From contig NZ_CP099567.1 in the NCBI RefSeq assembly GCF_022530855.2, positions 1,736,001 to 1,800,000 of the forward strand: a stretch of 64,000 nucleotides of DNA, written 5' to 3'. Of this stretch, positions 28,791 to 38,382 are shown piece after piece. Under the pieces are notes generated by a model. It was given only the letters and a program-made list of their open reading frames with translations, did not search any database and was not told where the DNA came from. The stretch comes from Candidatus Vondammii sp. HM_W22 (GTDB lineage Bacteria; Pseudomonadota; Gammaproteobacteria; Chromatiales; Chromatiaceae). How positions within the stretch are numbered: the stretch's first letter is position 1; each line of letters starts with the position of its first letter. The position numbers and the translations under genes are program-made.

Positions 28791-29837
28791 TCAAAGATCC
28801 AAATCGAGTAGTGGATTCTCCTCATACTTGGCAATGATATTAACAGCAGATTTCCATCGCGGATCGAGCCGCATCTCCTCATGTCCTATTGGTTTGCGTC
28901 CATGCATTCTGGACAGTCTTATCTGCCCGGTTGGATTGCTGTACGCGGAGAGTGACTCAAGTACCCGGACGGCACCTTTGTGATTATTGCAGACCAGCAC
29001 CATATCGCAGCCCGCTGCCAGTGCAGCATCTGCCCGGTCAGGATAATCACCGACCCCTCCTGCTGCTGCCATGGTAAGGTCGTCGCTAAAGATCACGCCT
29101 TGGAACCCTAGTCGCTTTCTGAGTACATCCTGAAGCCAAAAATGCGAGAAGCCAGCAAGCTCATTTGCAGATTGTTCATATATGACATGGGCCGGCATGA
29201 TCGCTTCCAGCCCGTATTTGATCATTCTTTGGAAAGGAATAAGATCTTCCATCATGATATCTTCCGGCCTCCGCCTGTCCACCGGCAGTGCCTCGTGAGA
29301 ATCTTCCAATACACCGCCATGTCCGGGGAAATGCTTGCCAACGGCGGCCATGCCGGCATCGTGAACACCCATCATCCAGGACTGGGCCAGTTCAGTTACA
29401 ACCATTGGCATGCCATTGAATGCTCTGTCACCGATCACTTGGCTTATGCCACGGTTAAGATCCAATACAGGTGCAAAGCTGAAATCGACTCCCACTGAAC
29501 GCAGTTCAGTTGCCATCAACCAGCCAACACTCTGTGCAACGCTCCTGGCCTGTTTGGCGTTCTCATCATGGAGTTTGCCGAACCAGGCCGCCGGGGGTAG
29601 TCTGGTAAAACCTTCTTTGAATCGCTGTACCCTTCCCCCCTCCTGATCCACAGCGATAAGAAGTGAAGGCTCTCTCAATGCGCGGATTTCAGAGACCAGT
29701 GCAGTTACCTGTTCAGGTGACTCAAAGTTTCTGCTGAAAAGGATAATTCCACCAGCCGCCGGGTGTTGCAGCATCTCTTTTTCTTCAGTAGTCAGGCAGG
29801 TACCTGACAGGTCCAGCATCAACGGGCCATGACTCAT
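28791..29837 (-). CDS. nagZ: Beta-N-acetylhexosaminidase NagZ
   Basis: Cytosolic glycoside hydrolase family 3 enzyme that removes GlcNAc from anhydromuropeptides during cell-wall recycling. 348 aa. Family marks: AVDQEGGRVQRF, FAPVLDL, VGKHFPGHGGVLEDSHEALP (catalytic His and the loop Asp) and FSDDLTM with the nucleophile Asp near residue 250. The start ATG at 29837 gives MSHGPLMLDL, the usual NagZ start. It stands alone, read away from a region of inserted DNA. Confidence 0.95.
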   Translation of the reverse strand: MSHGPLMLDLSGTCLTTEEKEMLQHPAAGGIILFSRNFESPEQVTALVSEIRALREPSLLIAVDQEGGRVQRFKEGFTRLPPAAWFGKLHDENAKQARSVAQSVGWLMATELRSVGVDFSFAPVLDLNRGISQVIGDRAFNGMPMVVTELAQSWMMGVHDAGMAAVGKHFPGHGGVLEDSHEALPVDRRRPEDIMMEDLIPFQRMIKYGLEAIMPAHVIYEQSANELAGFSHFWLQDVLRKRLGFQGVIFSDDLTMAAAGGVGDYPDRADAALAAGCDMVLVCNNHKGAVRVLESLSAYSNPTGQIRLSRMHGRKPIGHEEMRLDPRWKSAVNIIAKYEENPLLDLDL

Positions 29838-29990
29838 AGATATTTTTTCCTAAAAATTCCGTGATCTATTTCGGAAATAGATGTGTTTTCGGTATAGTAA
29901 TACACCTGTAATTTATACAGAAGCGGAATGGATAATGAATGCTACATCTTTTAGCCCTGATTCTAGTCATAAGTATCGCCATAAGGTTCT
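29838..29990. promoter_or_regulatory. Divergent region upstream of nagZ with a truncated small gene
   Basis: A palindrome-like CTGTAATTTATACAG lies at about 29907-29921, followed by a start-like ATG at 29936 (MNATSFSPDSSHKYRHK) whose frame runs into an IS5 fragment near 29985. The palindrome resembles a LexA site but has one base less than the usual CTGT-N8-ACAG. A TATAGT just upstream could be a -10 box. The cut gene is not recognised. Confidence 0.35.
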
Positions 29991-29999
29991 GACCCAAAG

Positions 30000-30125
30000 C
30001 ATCATACACACAATCTGGACAGCGGCAATAAATGAACGGGTATTTTTTGCGTAGCGTGTTGCAATACCACGTCAGCGTTGAAGATGCAGAAACTCATTCT
30101 CAACCAAATGTCTCATTTTGTACAA
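30000..30125 (-). mobile_element. IS5 (IS427-type) fragment
   Basis: Matches 12820-12945 closely: the minus strand encodes the end of the same transposase (the HLVEN-side and AAIQIR-like end), with several base changes. Only this end is left. Confidence 0.6.
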
Positions 30126-30184
30126 GTGAATAGATGTGGCCGGTCTTCATTATATTTCCTGATCCAGTTTTCAGTAATTTCTCT

Positions 30185-30255
30185 TTACCAAACCCAGGGC
30201 TATTGCGCGAGAGAATATTCGGAAAAATGGCCACCCAAAAAAACTTAAGTAAGTA
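30185..30255 (+). mobile_element. IS4 C-terminal fragment
   Basis: About 70 bases equal the last codons of the IS4 transposase at 20018-21356 (RAIARENIRKNGxPKKLK) and its flank, joined to the ISL3 fragment. Confidence 0.6.
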
Positions 30256-30494
30256 GCATTCCCCTAACGCCCCACATTGGAACAAACTCAAAACGCCGCC
30301 TTGGCAGCGCATCGTAACCCCGGTCTTCTACTGCCACACTCAGAGCAGGTGGGGCGACTGTTTCTGCGAGGATGAAGCTCTGCCTCGACAGTTGATTTCT
30401 TCGTGCCATCTGCCCAGTGGACCTCTCCGTACACAAAAGAATTGAACTTTTTGACCCGATTAAGAATAGTCTTGAGTTGCGTCCTCTTCATCAT
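30256..30494 (-). pseudogene. ISL3-family transposase N-terminal fragment
   Basis: Across two frames it reads QLKTILNRVKKFNSFVYGEV, AELHPRRNSRPTCSECGSRR, then RGYDALPRRRFEFVPMWGVR. This is the N-terminal zinc-finger part of ISL3 transposases (Cys-X2-Cys in CSECG and RRFEFVPLWG word). It has a frameshift near the SRRPG codons and is cut by the IS4 fragment. Confidence 0.7.
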
Positions 30495-30599
30495 CTCAGA
30501 GTTAAGGAGCGGGATGCCCTTTCCCTAACTGAATCTGTGAATTGTCATCAGTGGTGTACTATCCCTCTACTCCACAAATTTTCCTGAAGAGGCGAAGTT

Positions 30600-31472
30600 T
30601 TAACCTCTGTAAAAAAGCGATCCGCCCAATGACAACTGAATGTTGTCAATCAGGCGCGCCTTACCCAGATAGACGGCAGCAAGTATTACCAGTGACTTGC
30701 ATGATTCATCCGGTTCAGATAGGTCTTCGGCTGACAAAATATGGAAATAATCGGGGATAAACCCTGCCGCCGCCAGATGACTATTGGCCATCTTCTCCAT
30801 TTGGTCAAAATCACCGGCACCACGCCTGAGAGCATCTCCGATTTCATTCAATGTTTTGTAGAGTATCGGCGCTATGGAACGTTCCCGCTCAGTCAGATAC
30901 CCGTTACGGGAACTGCGGGCCAATCCATCCACTTCCCTGACTGTTGGCACACCAATGATTTCAACCGGCATGAAAAGATCCTCGGTCATCCGCCGAATCA
31001 CTATCAGTTGCTGAAAATCCTTTTCGCCAAACAGTGTCAGGTCTGGCTGAACTATGTTGAACAGTTTACAGACAACCGTTGCCACGCCAACAAAGTGTCC
31101 CGGCCTGGATTCACCGCAAAAAATATCTGAAATACCCGGCACTTCAACCCGGGTCAACTCCGCCTGGGGTTTCCGATAAACTTCCGATACAGGCGGCATG
31201 AACAGCAGGTCTGCATCCACAGAGATCAACTTATCGGCATCCTCAGTCAGCGTATTGGGATAGGATTCATAGTCCTCCCCCTCGCCAAACTGCAGCGGAT
31301 TAACGAAGATTGAGACAATGACACGATTGGCCAAAGTGAGGGCTCTTCTCACCAATGACAAGTGCCCTTCGTGGAGATTGCCCATTGTTGGAACCAGTGC
31401 GATCTTATCACCTCTGGCCCTCCACTCCGCCACCTGCTCCCGGAGGTCTAAAATGGTCTCAATGGTAATCAT
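30600..31472 (-). CDS. panC: Pantothenate synthetase PanC
   Basis: Joins pantoate and beta-alanine using ATP in the last step of pantothenate synthesis. 290 aa. Nucleotide-binding signatures VPTMGNLHEGHLSLVRRA (HxGH) and FGEKDFQQLIVIRRM are present, plus SRNGYL. The start overlaps the panB stop (ATGA), which indicates translational coupling in a panBC operon. No panD is nearby. Confidence 0.96.
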   Translation of the reverse strand: MITIETILDLREQVAEWRARGDKIALVPTMGNLHEGHLSLVRRALTLANRVIVSIFVNPLQFGEGEDYESYPNTLTEDADKLISVDADLLFMPPVSEVYRKPQAELTRVEVPGISDIFCGESRPGHFVGVATVVCKLFNIVQPDLTLFGEKDFQQLIVIRRMTEDLFMPVEIIGVPTVREVDGLARSSRNGYLTERERSIAPILYKTLNEIGDALRRGAGDFDQMEKMANSHLAAAGFIPDYFHILSAEDLSEPDESCKSLVILAAVYLGKARLIDNIQLSLGGSLFYRG

Positions 31473-32266
31473 TGGAAACTATGATCTGAGTCGGGAAAAC
31501 TCCCTGCCTTGACCTCTTTGACATAGGCCGTCAATGCATCTTGCACGGATTTGTTTCCCTGAAGAAAATTCTTTACAAATTTCGGTGCCTTTTTCGGCGT
31601 GATACCCAGCATGTCATAAACCACCAGCACCTGGCCATCGCAATCGGGGCCGGCACCAATTCCGATAACCGGTATAACCAGCGCTTTGCTGATCTTCGCT
31701 GCCAGCGAGGCTGGAACGCATTCGAGAATCAGCATCTGAGCCCCAGCTTGCTCAAGCGCCAGGGCATCCTCCTTCATAAGCATGGCGGACGCTTCATCTC
31801 CTCCTTGGACACGATAGCCACCTAGTTTATAGACGGATTGCGGCAAGAGACCAAGATGGGCACAAACAGGTATTCCATTCTCCGTCAGCTGGCGCACCGT
31901 TTCCAACTGGGTGGCGCCACCCTCCAGCTTAACCATGTGGGCGCCACCATCTTTCATCAGACGCCCTGCCGTTCCCAGGGCCTGATTTGCCAAGCTGTAA
32001 CTCATGAATGGCATATCAGCAATCAACAGCGCGTTACGACGCCCCCGAGCGACACACCGGGTGTGATAAACCATCTCTTCAACCGCCACGGGCAGGGTGC
32101 TCTCCTGCCCTTGAATAACCATGCCTAATGAATCCCCGATCAAAATCACTTCGATGCCGGCATTCTCCAGCAGGGCAGTAAAACTGGCATCGTAACTTGT
32201 CAGCACAGCGATTTTTTCGCCCTGCTTCTTCATTTGTATCAATGTTGCTGTGGTCACATAAGACAT
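31469..32266 (-). CDS. panB: 3-methyl-2-oxobutanoate hydroxymethyltransferase PanB
   Basis: Makes ketopantoate from alpha-ketoisovalerate and methylene-tetrahydrofolate. 265 aa. Motifs: TSYDASFTALLENAGIEVIL, LIGDSLGMVIQG (metal-binding Asp), VKLEGG, GIPVCAHLGLLPQSV and VIGIGAGPDCDGQVLV. GGGAGA precedes the ATG at 32266 by a suitable distance. First gene of panBC. Confidence 0.96.
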   Translation of the reverse strand: MSYVTTATLIQMKKQGEKIAVLTSYDASFTALLENAGIEVILIGDSLGMVIQGQESTLPVAVEEMVYHTRCVARGRRNALLIADMPFMSYSLANQALGTAGRLMKDGGAHMVKLEGGATQLETVRQLTENGIPVCAHLGLLPQSVYKLGGYRVQGGDEASAMLMKEDALALEQAGAQMLILECVPASLAAKISKALVIPVIGIGAGPDCDGQVLVVYDMLGITPKKAPKFVKNFLQGNKSVQDALTAYVKEVKAGSFPDSDHSFQ

Positions 32267-32723
32267 GGTGCTCTCCCAAACAACCTATTCACAATTCGCC
32301 GGTAAGGTAAGGCTGATTTTGTGCAGTGCAATATTATAACAACAGCGGCGCTGGACTAAAGTAATGTTTTCCCCTGCACAGCGTACAGATCTGCTCTAGC
32401 AGCAGCTGATAATCTGTATCGCGCCTCCACTTGGGTTGATCTCAGAGGCGTTGATAATCAGCGGAGGAGACCGATCACAACGATAGAAAAAGTCAGTATG
32501 GGCATTATGTTAAACACACTGAAAACTGACCCACCTAATACCAAGCCAGATTGTAGTTCATAACTTGGATTTTAGTTTGGTTTCTTCTTCGACTCACTTG
32601 GTCGAAATTTTTAAACGATACAAGAAAATATCTTGGCATGAAAATACCTAACCAGGTATTTTTTTAGGTATCAACACATCTGTTGCACTTGACGAGTTGA
32701 ACCACGATCAAATGACTCAGTTT
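32267..32723. other. Intergenic region upstream of panB, no gene seen
   Basis: About 450 bases without a credible coding frame. It contains a terminator-like hairpin (listed separately) and the phrase CTGAAAACTGACCCACC at about 32519-32535, which is frequent at insertion-sequence ends and partly echoed in reverse near 32715. A panB promoter must lie in the left part. Confidence 0.4.
32641..32665. terminator. Rho-independent terminator
   Basis: AAAATACCT (32641-32649), loop AACC, AGGTATTTT (32654-32662) and further T residues. The A-rich left arm makes it usable from both strands; on the minus strand it would end the metZ transcript. Confidence 0.65.
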
Positions 32724-33010
32724 TCAGGAAGGCTTGGTAACCACATCTTTCACTTCTGCATGGATCGAGAGTCTCGCATCATCGGCAGTCGATTGAGTCG
32801 TTTGATTGCCACAGATAGAGATTCCAAGCGGTAATTCCCGGCCCGCCAAGGCCAGCGCACTGACGCCCCGCCCATGTGCAAAATCCAGTGCTCGCATATC
32901 CGGCGATATCAGGTGGCTGTTTTCACACAGAACTATCGCAGTATGACCGAGACCTTCCGCGTCTGCATGCCGCAGGTTCCATATGGTCAGTAGGGAGTCA
33001 TCTGAGTTCA
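32724..33010 (-). CDS. Unrecognised short frame downstream of metZ
   Basis: An open frame of about 95 residues runs from the end of metZ to a TGA at 32724: DDSLLTIWNLRHADAEGLGH, TAIVLCENSHLISPDMRALD, FAHGRGVSALALAGRELPLG, ISICGNQTTQSTADDARLSI. It reads like real protein but has no ATG, GTG or TTG start in a sensible place. It may be the tail of a gene whose start was lost, or a frameshifted gene. I do not recognise a family. It ends 59 bases before the terminator hairpin. Confidence 0.4.
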
Positions 33011-33018
33011 GGCATCTC

Positions 33019-34206
33019 TCAGGCTCGCTCCAATCCGGTTTCGATATCCCGTTTTAAATCGTCAATATTCTCAAGACCAACAGCAATACGTATCAGCCCT
33101 TCACTGATTCCCGATAACTGCTTCTCCTCATCCGACAAGCGTCCATGAGTGGTGGTCGCAGGATGGGTAATAGTGCTTTTTGTATCGCCAAGATTTGCCG
33201 TAATAGAGATCAGACGTGTGGCATCAATCAACCGCCAAGCTGCCGCCTGGCCGCCATTCACCTCAAAAGAGACGATACCGCCGGCTGTCAATTGCTGGCG
33301 ATTGGACAAGTCATGCTGCGGATGGCTCGTCAGACCCGGATAATGCACTTTCGCCACTGCCGGATGCTCCTGCAGCCAATTGGCGAGAGCCATGGCATTT
33401 TCAGAGTGCGCCTGCATCCTCAGCTTGAGAGTCTCAAGACCTTTTAGAAAAACCCAGGCATTAAATGGACTCATGGTTGGTCCGGCACTGCGCAGAAAAC
33501 CAAATACCTCTTCGCCCACCGTTTTTGCACGGCCAACCACGGCACCACCCATACAACGCCCCTGACCATCCAGATATTTGGTTGCCGAATGAATAACGAC
33601 ATCCGCCCCAAGTTCCAGCGGCCGTTGCAAAGCGGGGGTACAGAGACAGTTATCCACCAGCAGCAGCGCGCCTCGGGAATGAGCGAGCTCGGCCAGTGCC
33701 GTGATGTCCGCCACTTCTGTCAGAGGATTTGACGGCGTCTCCAGGTAAAGAAATTTGGTCTCTGGGCGGATGGCCGCTTCCCAGGCTGGAAGGTCGGTCA
33801 AGGGGACAAAAGTTGTCTCTATACCCGCCTTCGACAGGTATTTATTAAAGAGTACAGTGGTGGTGCCAAAGACGCTGCGTGACGAAACGATGTAATCACC
33901 GGCCTGAAGCAGACCCATGCAAACCGCCAGTATGGCAGACATACCCGAGGACGTTGCCACGCACCACTTGCCACCTTCCAGCGCAGCCAGACGCTGCTCA
34001 AAAATTCTGACCGTTGGGTTAGTGAATCTTGAATAGATATTGCCCGGCTCATCGCCACTGAAACGGGCCGCCGCCTCAGCAGCATTTTTAAAGACAAAAC
34101 TTGAAGTGGCAAAAATCGGCTCTGATTGCTCGCCTTCAGCTGTCCGTATCTGCCCGGCCCTGATTCCGCGAGTCGCCAAACCCCAATCATCATATTCTCG
34201 CATCAT
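33019..34206 (-). CDS. metZ: O-succinylhomoserine sulfhydrylase MetZ
   Basis: PLP enzyme of the Cys/Met-metabolism family that makes homocysteine directly from O-succinylhomoserine and sulfide. 395 aa. PLP-binding Lys is in HSATKYLDGQGRCMGG; other blocks are EPIFATSSFVFKNAAEAAAR, YSRFTNPTVRIFEQRLAALE and ETPSNPL. The wording ATRGIRAGQIRT and the GQGRCMGG active site fit MetZ better than MetB or MetC. Two Met codons open the gene; the second could also be the start. Confidence 0.93.
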   Translation of the reverse strand: MMREYDDWGLATRGIRAGQIRTAEGEQSEPIFATSSFVFKNAAEAAARFSGDEPGNIYSRFTNPTVRIFEQRLAALEGGKWCVATSSGMSAILAVCMGLLQAGDYIVSSRSVFGTTTVLFNKYLSKAGIETTFVPLTDLPAWEAAIRPETKFLYLETPSNPLTEVADITALAELAHSRGALLLVDNCLCTPALQRPLELGADVVIHSATKYLDGQGRCMGGAVVGRAKTVGEEVFGFLRSAGPTMSPFNAWVFLKGLETLKLRMQAHSENAMALANWLQEHPAVAKVHYPGLTSHPQHDLSNRQQLTAGGIVSFEVNGGQAAAWRLIDATRLISITANLGDTKSTITHPATTTHGRLSDEEKQLSGISEGLIRIAVGLENIDDLKRDIETGLERA

Positions 34207-34231
34207 TCCAGCTACCTGTTCACTCCGTTAC

Positions 34232-34275
34232 TAGCAAGAAAAAACCTGACCGGCTACAGCCAAGGCAGGTATTTA
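34232..34275 (-). terminator. Possible hairpin upstream of metZ
   Basis: On the minus strand ACCTG...CAGGT brackets a GC-rich loop and is followed by a run of six T. It could end an upstream transcript or act in the metZ leader. The stem is short. Confidence 0.35.
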
Positions 34276-34530
34276 TCGCTTTAGCTGTATTCTTAAATAT
34301 GCGCCCGCAATCAGGGACAAATCGGCATCTAACTGCAAGAGTAGGTGTCCGTGATGATAGTGTCAAGAAGGGAGTCAGATAACTATTGCTTACTCTAGGG
34401 ATGGTCTGAAAAATTGAAGTTTTTCACTTCACCTGCCATCCAATCTTGGTAATATTTGTAAAAACAATCCGCGTTATTCTCGGATTTGACCTCAATTTTA
34501 GCTATTCCTGGGCTTTCAGCCGCAACTTGC

Positions 34531-35468
34531 CTATGAGATGGCTAATAAATGCCGCTTAGCCAGTACCCGATTAATCAAGGCACACTTGGTAAATACCCAA
34601 TGGGCATTTTTCTCAAGCCCTCGATCGAACCTTGTTAAAACCAAACTGCTGCTTCATTACACCGAATACATGCTCTACTCTGGCGCGCGTTCCCGATTTG
34701 TATCGATTCGCTGATGGTTCCTGCTCGGTTAATTGTCGATTACGACAGGCTTTCTTCCGGGTAAAGCCTTTGGCGCATGCTTGGTCAGTTTATCTTTCTG
34801 TCCTGCATAGGCAGAATCTCCCCGTACGCGGGTTTCGTTTCCATGCAACAGGTCTTCCAATACCTGCGAGTCATGAATATTGGCCGGTGTCACAGCAATT
34901 GAGTGGATCAGTCTGGTTTTGCTGTCCACGCCAATATGGGCCTTCATGCCAAAGTACCATTGATTGCCTTTGTGGGTTTGATGTATATCCGGATTACGGT
35001 TTATTTCTTTGTTCTTCGTTGTGATGATCGTGGCATCAACAAGGGTTCCCCGGTTGAGCTTCATACCATTCTCGGCCAAGTAAACATTGACCAAACGAAA
35101 CAGCTCATCCCCAAGATTATTCCTTTCCATCAGATGGCGAAAATTGCCGATGGTTGTTTCATCCGGTGCGGGCTCATTACCCAGATCGATACTGACGAAC
35201 TTACCCATGGCACGTGAATCATAAAGCGCTTCTTCCGCTGCAGAGTCAGAGAGCTCAAACCAGTGATGTAGAAAGTGGATGCGCCGCATGCGCTTTAGAC
35301 CAACGGGCTTTCTACCAGCGCCCTTCGGATTTGGGTAATTAGGATGCTATGACCTCGCCAAGTTCCTTCCAGAGGATGATTTGCTCCATTCTCATCCAGA
35401 AACTGTTCCTTGGCGGTCTTTTTTCGGTATTTTTCAAAACCCGGAGCTTCTAAGCTTTGCTGTTTCAT
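34531..35468 (-). pseudogene. IS5-family transposase (second IS5 lineage), frameshifted
   Basis: From ATG 35468: MKQQSLEAPGFEKYRKKTAK, then (shift near 35290) MRRIHFLHHWFELSDSAAEE, GTLVDATIITTKNKEINRNP (first Asp), KAHIGVDSKTRLIHS, VRGDSAYAGQKDKLTKHAPK (second Asp), then a shift near 34745 and RVEHVFGVMKQQFGFNKVRS (Glu) to a TAG at 34531. At the left, GGGATGGTCTGAAAAATT after CTAG (34395-34398) looks like its terminal repeat. The other end is cut by the ISL3 element. Confidence 0.82.
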
Positions 35469-35589
35469 CGTTTTCCTGGAACTGGTGATCTGTAGATCAA
35501 TAGTATACGAAAGTGGCTCTTCCCCTCATTGAGTGGGTAAATCAACGTGCCCCCCCATTAGAGGTAAAGATCTACACGCCCAGATCCTG

Positions 35590-36602
35590 GGTATCACGAG
35601 TCCTTGGCAGTGTAGAGTTGGCTCTGTCAGAGAGAGAGGTAGCGGTACAGGTTGAGCAGGAGGCAGGTGCCAAGCAGTGTTGTTCAACCTATGGGCAGAT
35701 CTCACCGGGCTATGATTCAAGCGCCGCTGGCGGCCTGGATACCTGCCAGTACAAAACTATTCTGGTAACAGATGTGCCCAGGATGAAGTCCGAAGAACAT
35801 GGGGTGGGCACCGTGTCAGTTCCCTGGGCGGAACCGGGCTCTGGATTTACTGCAATGTTTGAGGCGCTGGTGATCGATTGGTTGAAAGAGGCATCCATCT
35901 CGGCAGTCTCCCGATTGATGGAGCTGAGTTGGAATGCCATTGGTGGAATTATATAGCGAGCGGTCAAGCGAGGACTGGCACGCAGAAAAGAGATCAGCCC
36001 AACACGCATTGGTGTTAGTGTTGCACGTGGGCAGTGACCGCAAAAAGGCCGCACTCAAAGCACATGGTACGAAAGTCTGATAGAGGAGCAGCGAGAAGTG
36101 ATAGAGAGTGTCTCTATGGATATATGGCGAAGCCTTTATCAATGCCACACTGAAAAGCTTGCCTAGGGTTGAAGAGAAGACTGTCTTTGGTAAATGCCAT
36201 GTCGCCAAGCGACTCGATGAGGCGGTAGACAAGGTACGCTGTCAAGAGCACAAAGCGCTGATGGCTGAAGGCTATGAGGGCCTTAAAGGCAGCCAGTATG
36301 ACTAGCCCTACAACCCGGAGAATATGACGCGCAGACAGAAATTGCGGTTCAAGGCGCTACGTGACTGCCCGCGCCTGGGCGATCAATTAGAGTTTGATCA
36401 TGTCACTCTGACACTATGCCAGTAAGACATGAGCAAGGAAAGGCTGGGAGCGGTGGTTGTCATGGGCAGTGCGCAGTGGCCTGGAGCCAATCAAGAAGAT
36501 GGCGGGAACAATCAAGGATCATCTGTGGGGAATATTGAATGCTGTTGTTTTGGAAGTAAGCAATGGTCTAGCAGAAGGTCTCAACAACCGAACCAAAGAA
36601 CA
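35590..36602 (+). pseudogene. ISL3-family transposase, degenerate
   Basis: In mixed frames it encodes SWVSRVLGSVELALSEREVA, an ISL3-like finger region, VDVPRMK-like TDVPRMKSEEHGVGTVSVPW (the HGV word), PGSGFTAMFEALVIDWLKEA and SAVSRLMELSWNAIGGII, then ARRKEISPTRIGV, a middle segment around 36110-36300 (SLPRVEEKTVFGKCHVAKRL) and NNRTKEQT at the IS256 boundary. Many stops and shifts. Confidence 0.7.
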
Positions 36603-37653
36603 GACCTGAATTCTGTGTAACTGCCTATCATTAAGCCCAAGCAAGGGAGAGGACAGGCAGATGATCGACAAGAAAGAGCTCCAGGCGATAGCCCAAGCGG
36701 CCGCTAATCACATCAAAACTGAAGAAGATCACAACGAATTTCGGCAAATGCTGCCAAAAATCACGGTCGATGCAGCACTCTAACGTTGAACTGGCTGATC
36801 ATCTTAGCTTTGCCAAACATGAACAATCCGAAGCGAGTAATAGCCGCAACGGCACTACTGGTGCGGTTATCGAGCAGGTTGACGAATGGCAATCTCGCCC
36901 CCTGGATGCGATTCAGCCTATTGTTTATCTGGACAGGATTGTCGTTAAAATCCGGCAAAACAAGAAAGTGATCAACAAAGCAATTTACCTCGCTTTGGGC
37001 GTCAACCTGGAAGGCCACAAGGAATTATAGGGGATGTGGCCGTCGGGGAAATGAGGGTGCCTAGTTCTGGCTGAACCTGCTGACAGAGCTTCAGAATCGC
37101 GGTGTGAAGGATACTTTGATTGCCTGTGTCGATGGCTTAGAAGGCTTTCCTGATGCAATCAACACGGCTTTTCCGAATATCCAGCTGTGTATTTGCATAT
37201 GCTACGAAACTCGATGAAGTAGGTGTCCTGGAAAGACTACAAGCCTATGGCGGCTGATTTGAAAAAGAGTTACCAGTCCATCACCGGGGAAGAAGCCTTA
37301 CCGGCACTGGATAAATTCTCTGACCGATGGGACAACAAACACCCCCGGATTAGCCGCTCCTGGAGTGCCCATTGGCAGAATCTCAACACGCTGTTCAACT
37401 ACCCGGAGGGCAGACGAAAAGTGATCTACACGAACAACGCCATTGAGTCGCTGAACAGCGTCATTCGCAAAGCGATCAAAAAGCGGAAGTTGTTTCCAGC
37501 CGATGACTCGGCGAAGAAGGTTGTCCACCTAGCAATCCAGGCCCCATCGAAAAAGTGGACAATGCTGATCCGTCATCGGAAACCAGCACTGAATAGATTT
37601 ATGGCGGTATATATTTAACCCTGGCTGTTACACAGAAAACTTTACAGGCTCCC
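36603..37653 (+). pseudogene. IS256-family element (type a) with internal deletion
   Basis: Both ends are present: TTCTGTGTAACTGCC at 36611 and the matching TTTACAGGCTCC near 37650. The gene starts at ATG 36661 (MIDKKELQAIAQAAANHIKT). About 90 residues between SRNGTT and AVIEQVDEWQ are deleted compared with the copy at 7957. TAG codons at 37027 and 37219 and several indels follow. The C-terminal block NNAIESLNSVIRKAIKKRKL and the Trp of KKWTM are intact. Confidence 0.85.
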
Positions 37654-37753
37654 AATGTAATCTACTTCCACCTTGGAGTGCTGAATCTTTATCCTGAGGG
37701 AGTGGTTGGGTGATACTTACCCTCTCGATTAGGGGGAGAGCTGCTTTAATTAA

Positions 37754-38221
37754 TCAGAAATACCCTAGAAATTGCCCGTAACCCTCTGCCTCCAGCTCTT
37801 CTTTCTGGATGAAGCGCAATGAGGCTGAATTTATACAGTACCTAAGGCCGACCGGTGCAGTGCCATCTTTAAACAGATGTCCCAAGTGTGAGTCACCATC
37901 GCGACTCCTGACTTCGGTACGCGCAATTGCCATTTTGGTGTCTGTTTTCTCAACCAGATGTTCAGGCTTCAGTGGCAGAAAAAAGCTGGGCCAGCCAGTG
38001 CCAGAATCAAACTTATCACGAGATGAAAAGAGTGGCTCTCCACTGACAACATCAACGTAGATCCCATCTCTCTTTTCATTCCAGTAGGCATTATCGAAGG
38101 GACGTTCAGTTCCCTCTTTCTGGGTTACCTGATACTGCTGGTCACTCAGCTCCCCACGCAATTTTTGATCCGAAGGTTTACTGAATTTCTTTGTTGAATT
38201 TGCCCTGTTTTCAGAACTCAT
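37754..38221 (-). CDS. msrB: Peptide-methionine (R)-S-oxide reductase MsrB
   Basis: Repairs R-sulfoxides of Met in oxidised proteins. 155 aa. Core blocks: [60 protein letters not shown] and [12 protein letters not shown] with the catalytic Cys. The pair of Cys-X2-Cys zinc motifs found in many MsrB proteins is absent, so this is the zinc-free form. GGGAGAGG lies 6 bases before the ATG. Confidence 0.95.
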   Translation of the reverse strand: MSSENRANSTKKFSKPSDQKLRGELSDQQYQVTQKEGTERPFDNAYWNEKRDGIYVDVVSGEPLFSSRDKFDSGTGWPSFFLPLKPEHLVEKTDTKMAIARTEVRSRDGDSHLGHLFKDGTAPVGLRYCINSASLRFIQKEELEAEGYGQFLGYF

Positions 38222-38346
38222 TGCACCTCTCCCGCCTAGTATTTTTTCAAGTCAGCTGCCTTTGCATATGCAGTAATGGAAAACACGATTACGAAAGCCC
38301 GGGTAAATATTACTCTTAACACCATATGTCCTATATAATCTTCCAT

Positions 38347-38368
38347 ATCAGTACGTTATCAGTACGTT
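38347..38368. repeat. Two tandem 11-bp repeats
   Basis: ATCAGTACGTT occurs twice without spacer, 15 bases before the start at 38383. It could be an operator, since it lies where a promoter would be, but no factor is known. Confidence 0.4.
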
Positions 38369-38382
38369 CTTAAAGAGTAGTA

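Larger units (their letters stand above)
35514..37735 (+). mobile_element. ISL3-family element interrupted by an IS256 element
   Basis: Left repeat begins GGCTCTTCCCCTCATTGAGT at 35514; the right end (complement GCTCTCCCCCTAATCGAGAG) closes near 37735. Both ends share the GAGxGGGTAA word. Inside, the transposase is split: N-terminal and middle parts to 36600, and the last codons (FHLGVLNLYPEGVVG) from 37650. The IS256 element at 36603-37653 fills the gap, so its insertion is later than that of the ISL3 element. Confidence 0.7.

Noticed and set aside
34207-34400. SAM riboswitch before metZ
   Set aside because: I could not find SAM-I or SAM-II conserved elements; only a weak hairpin with T-run is seen.
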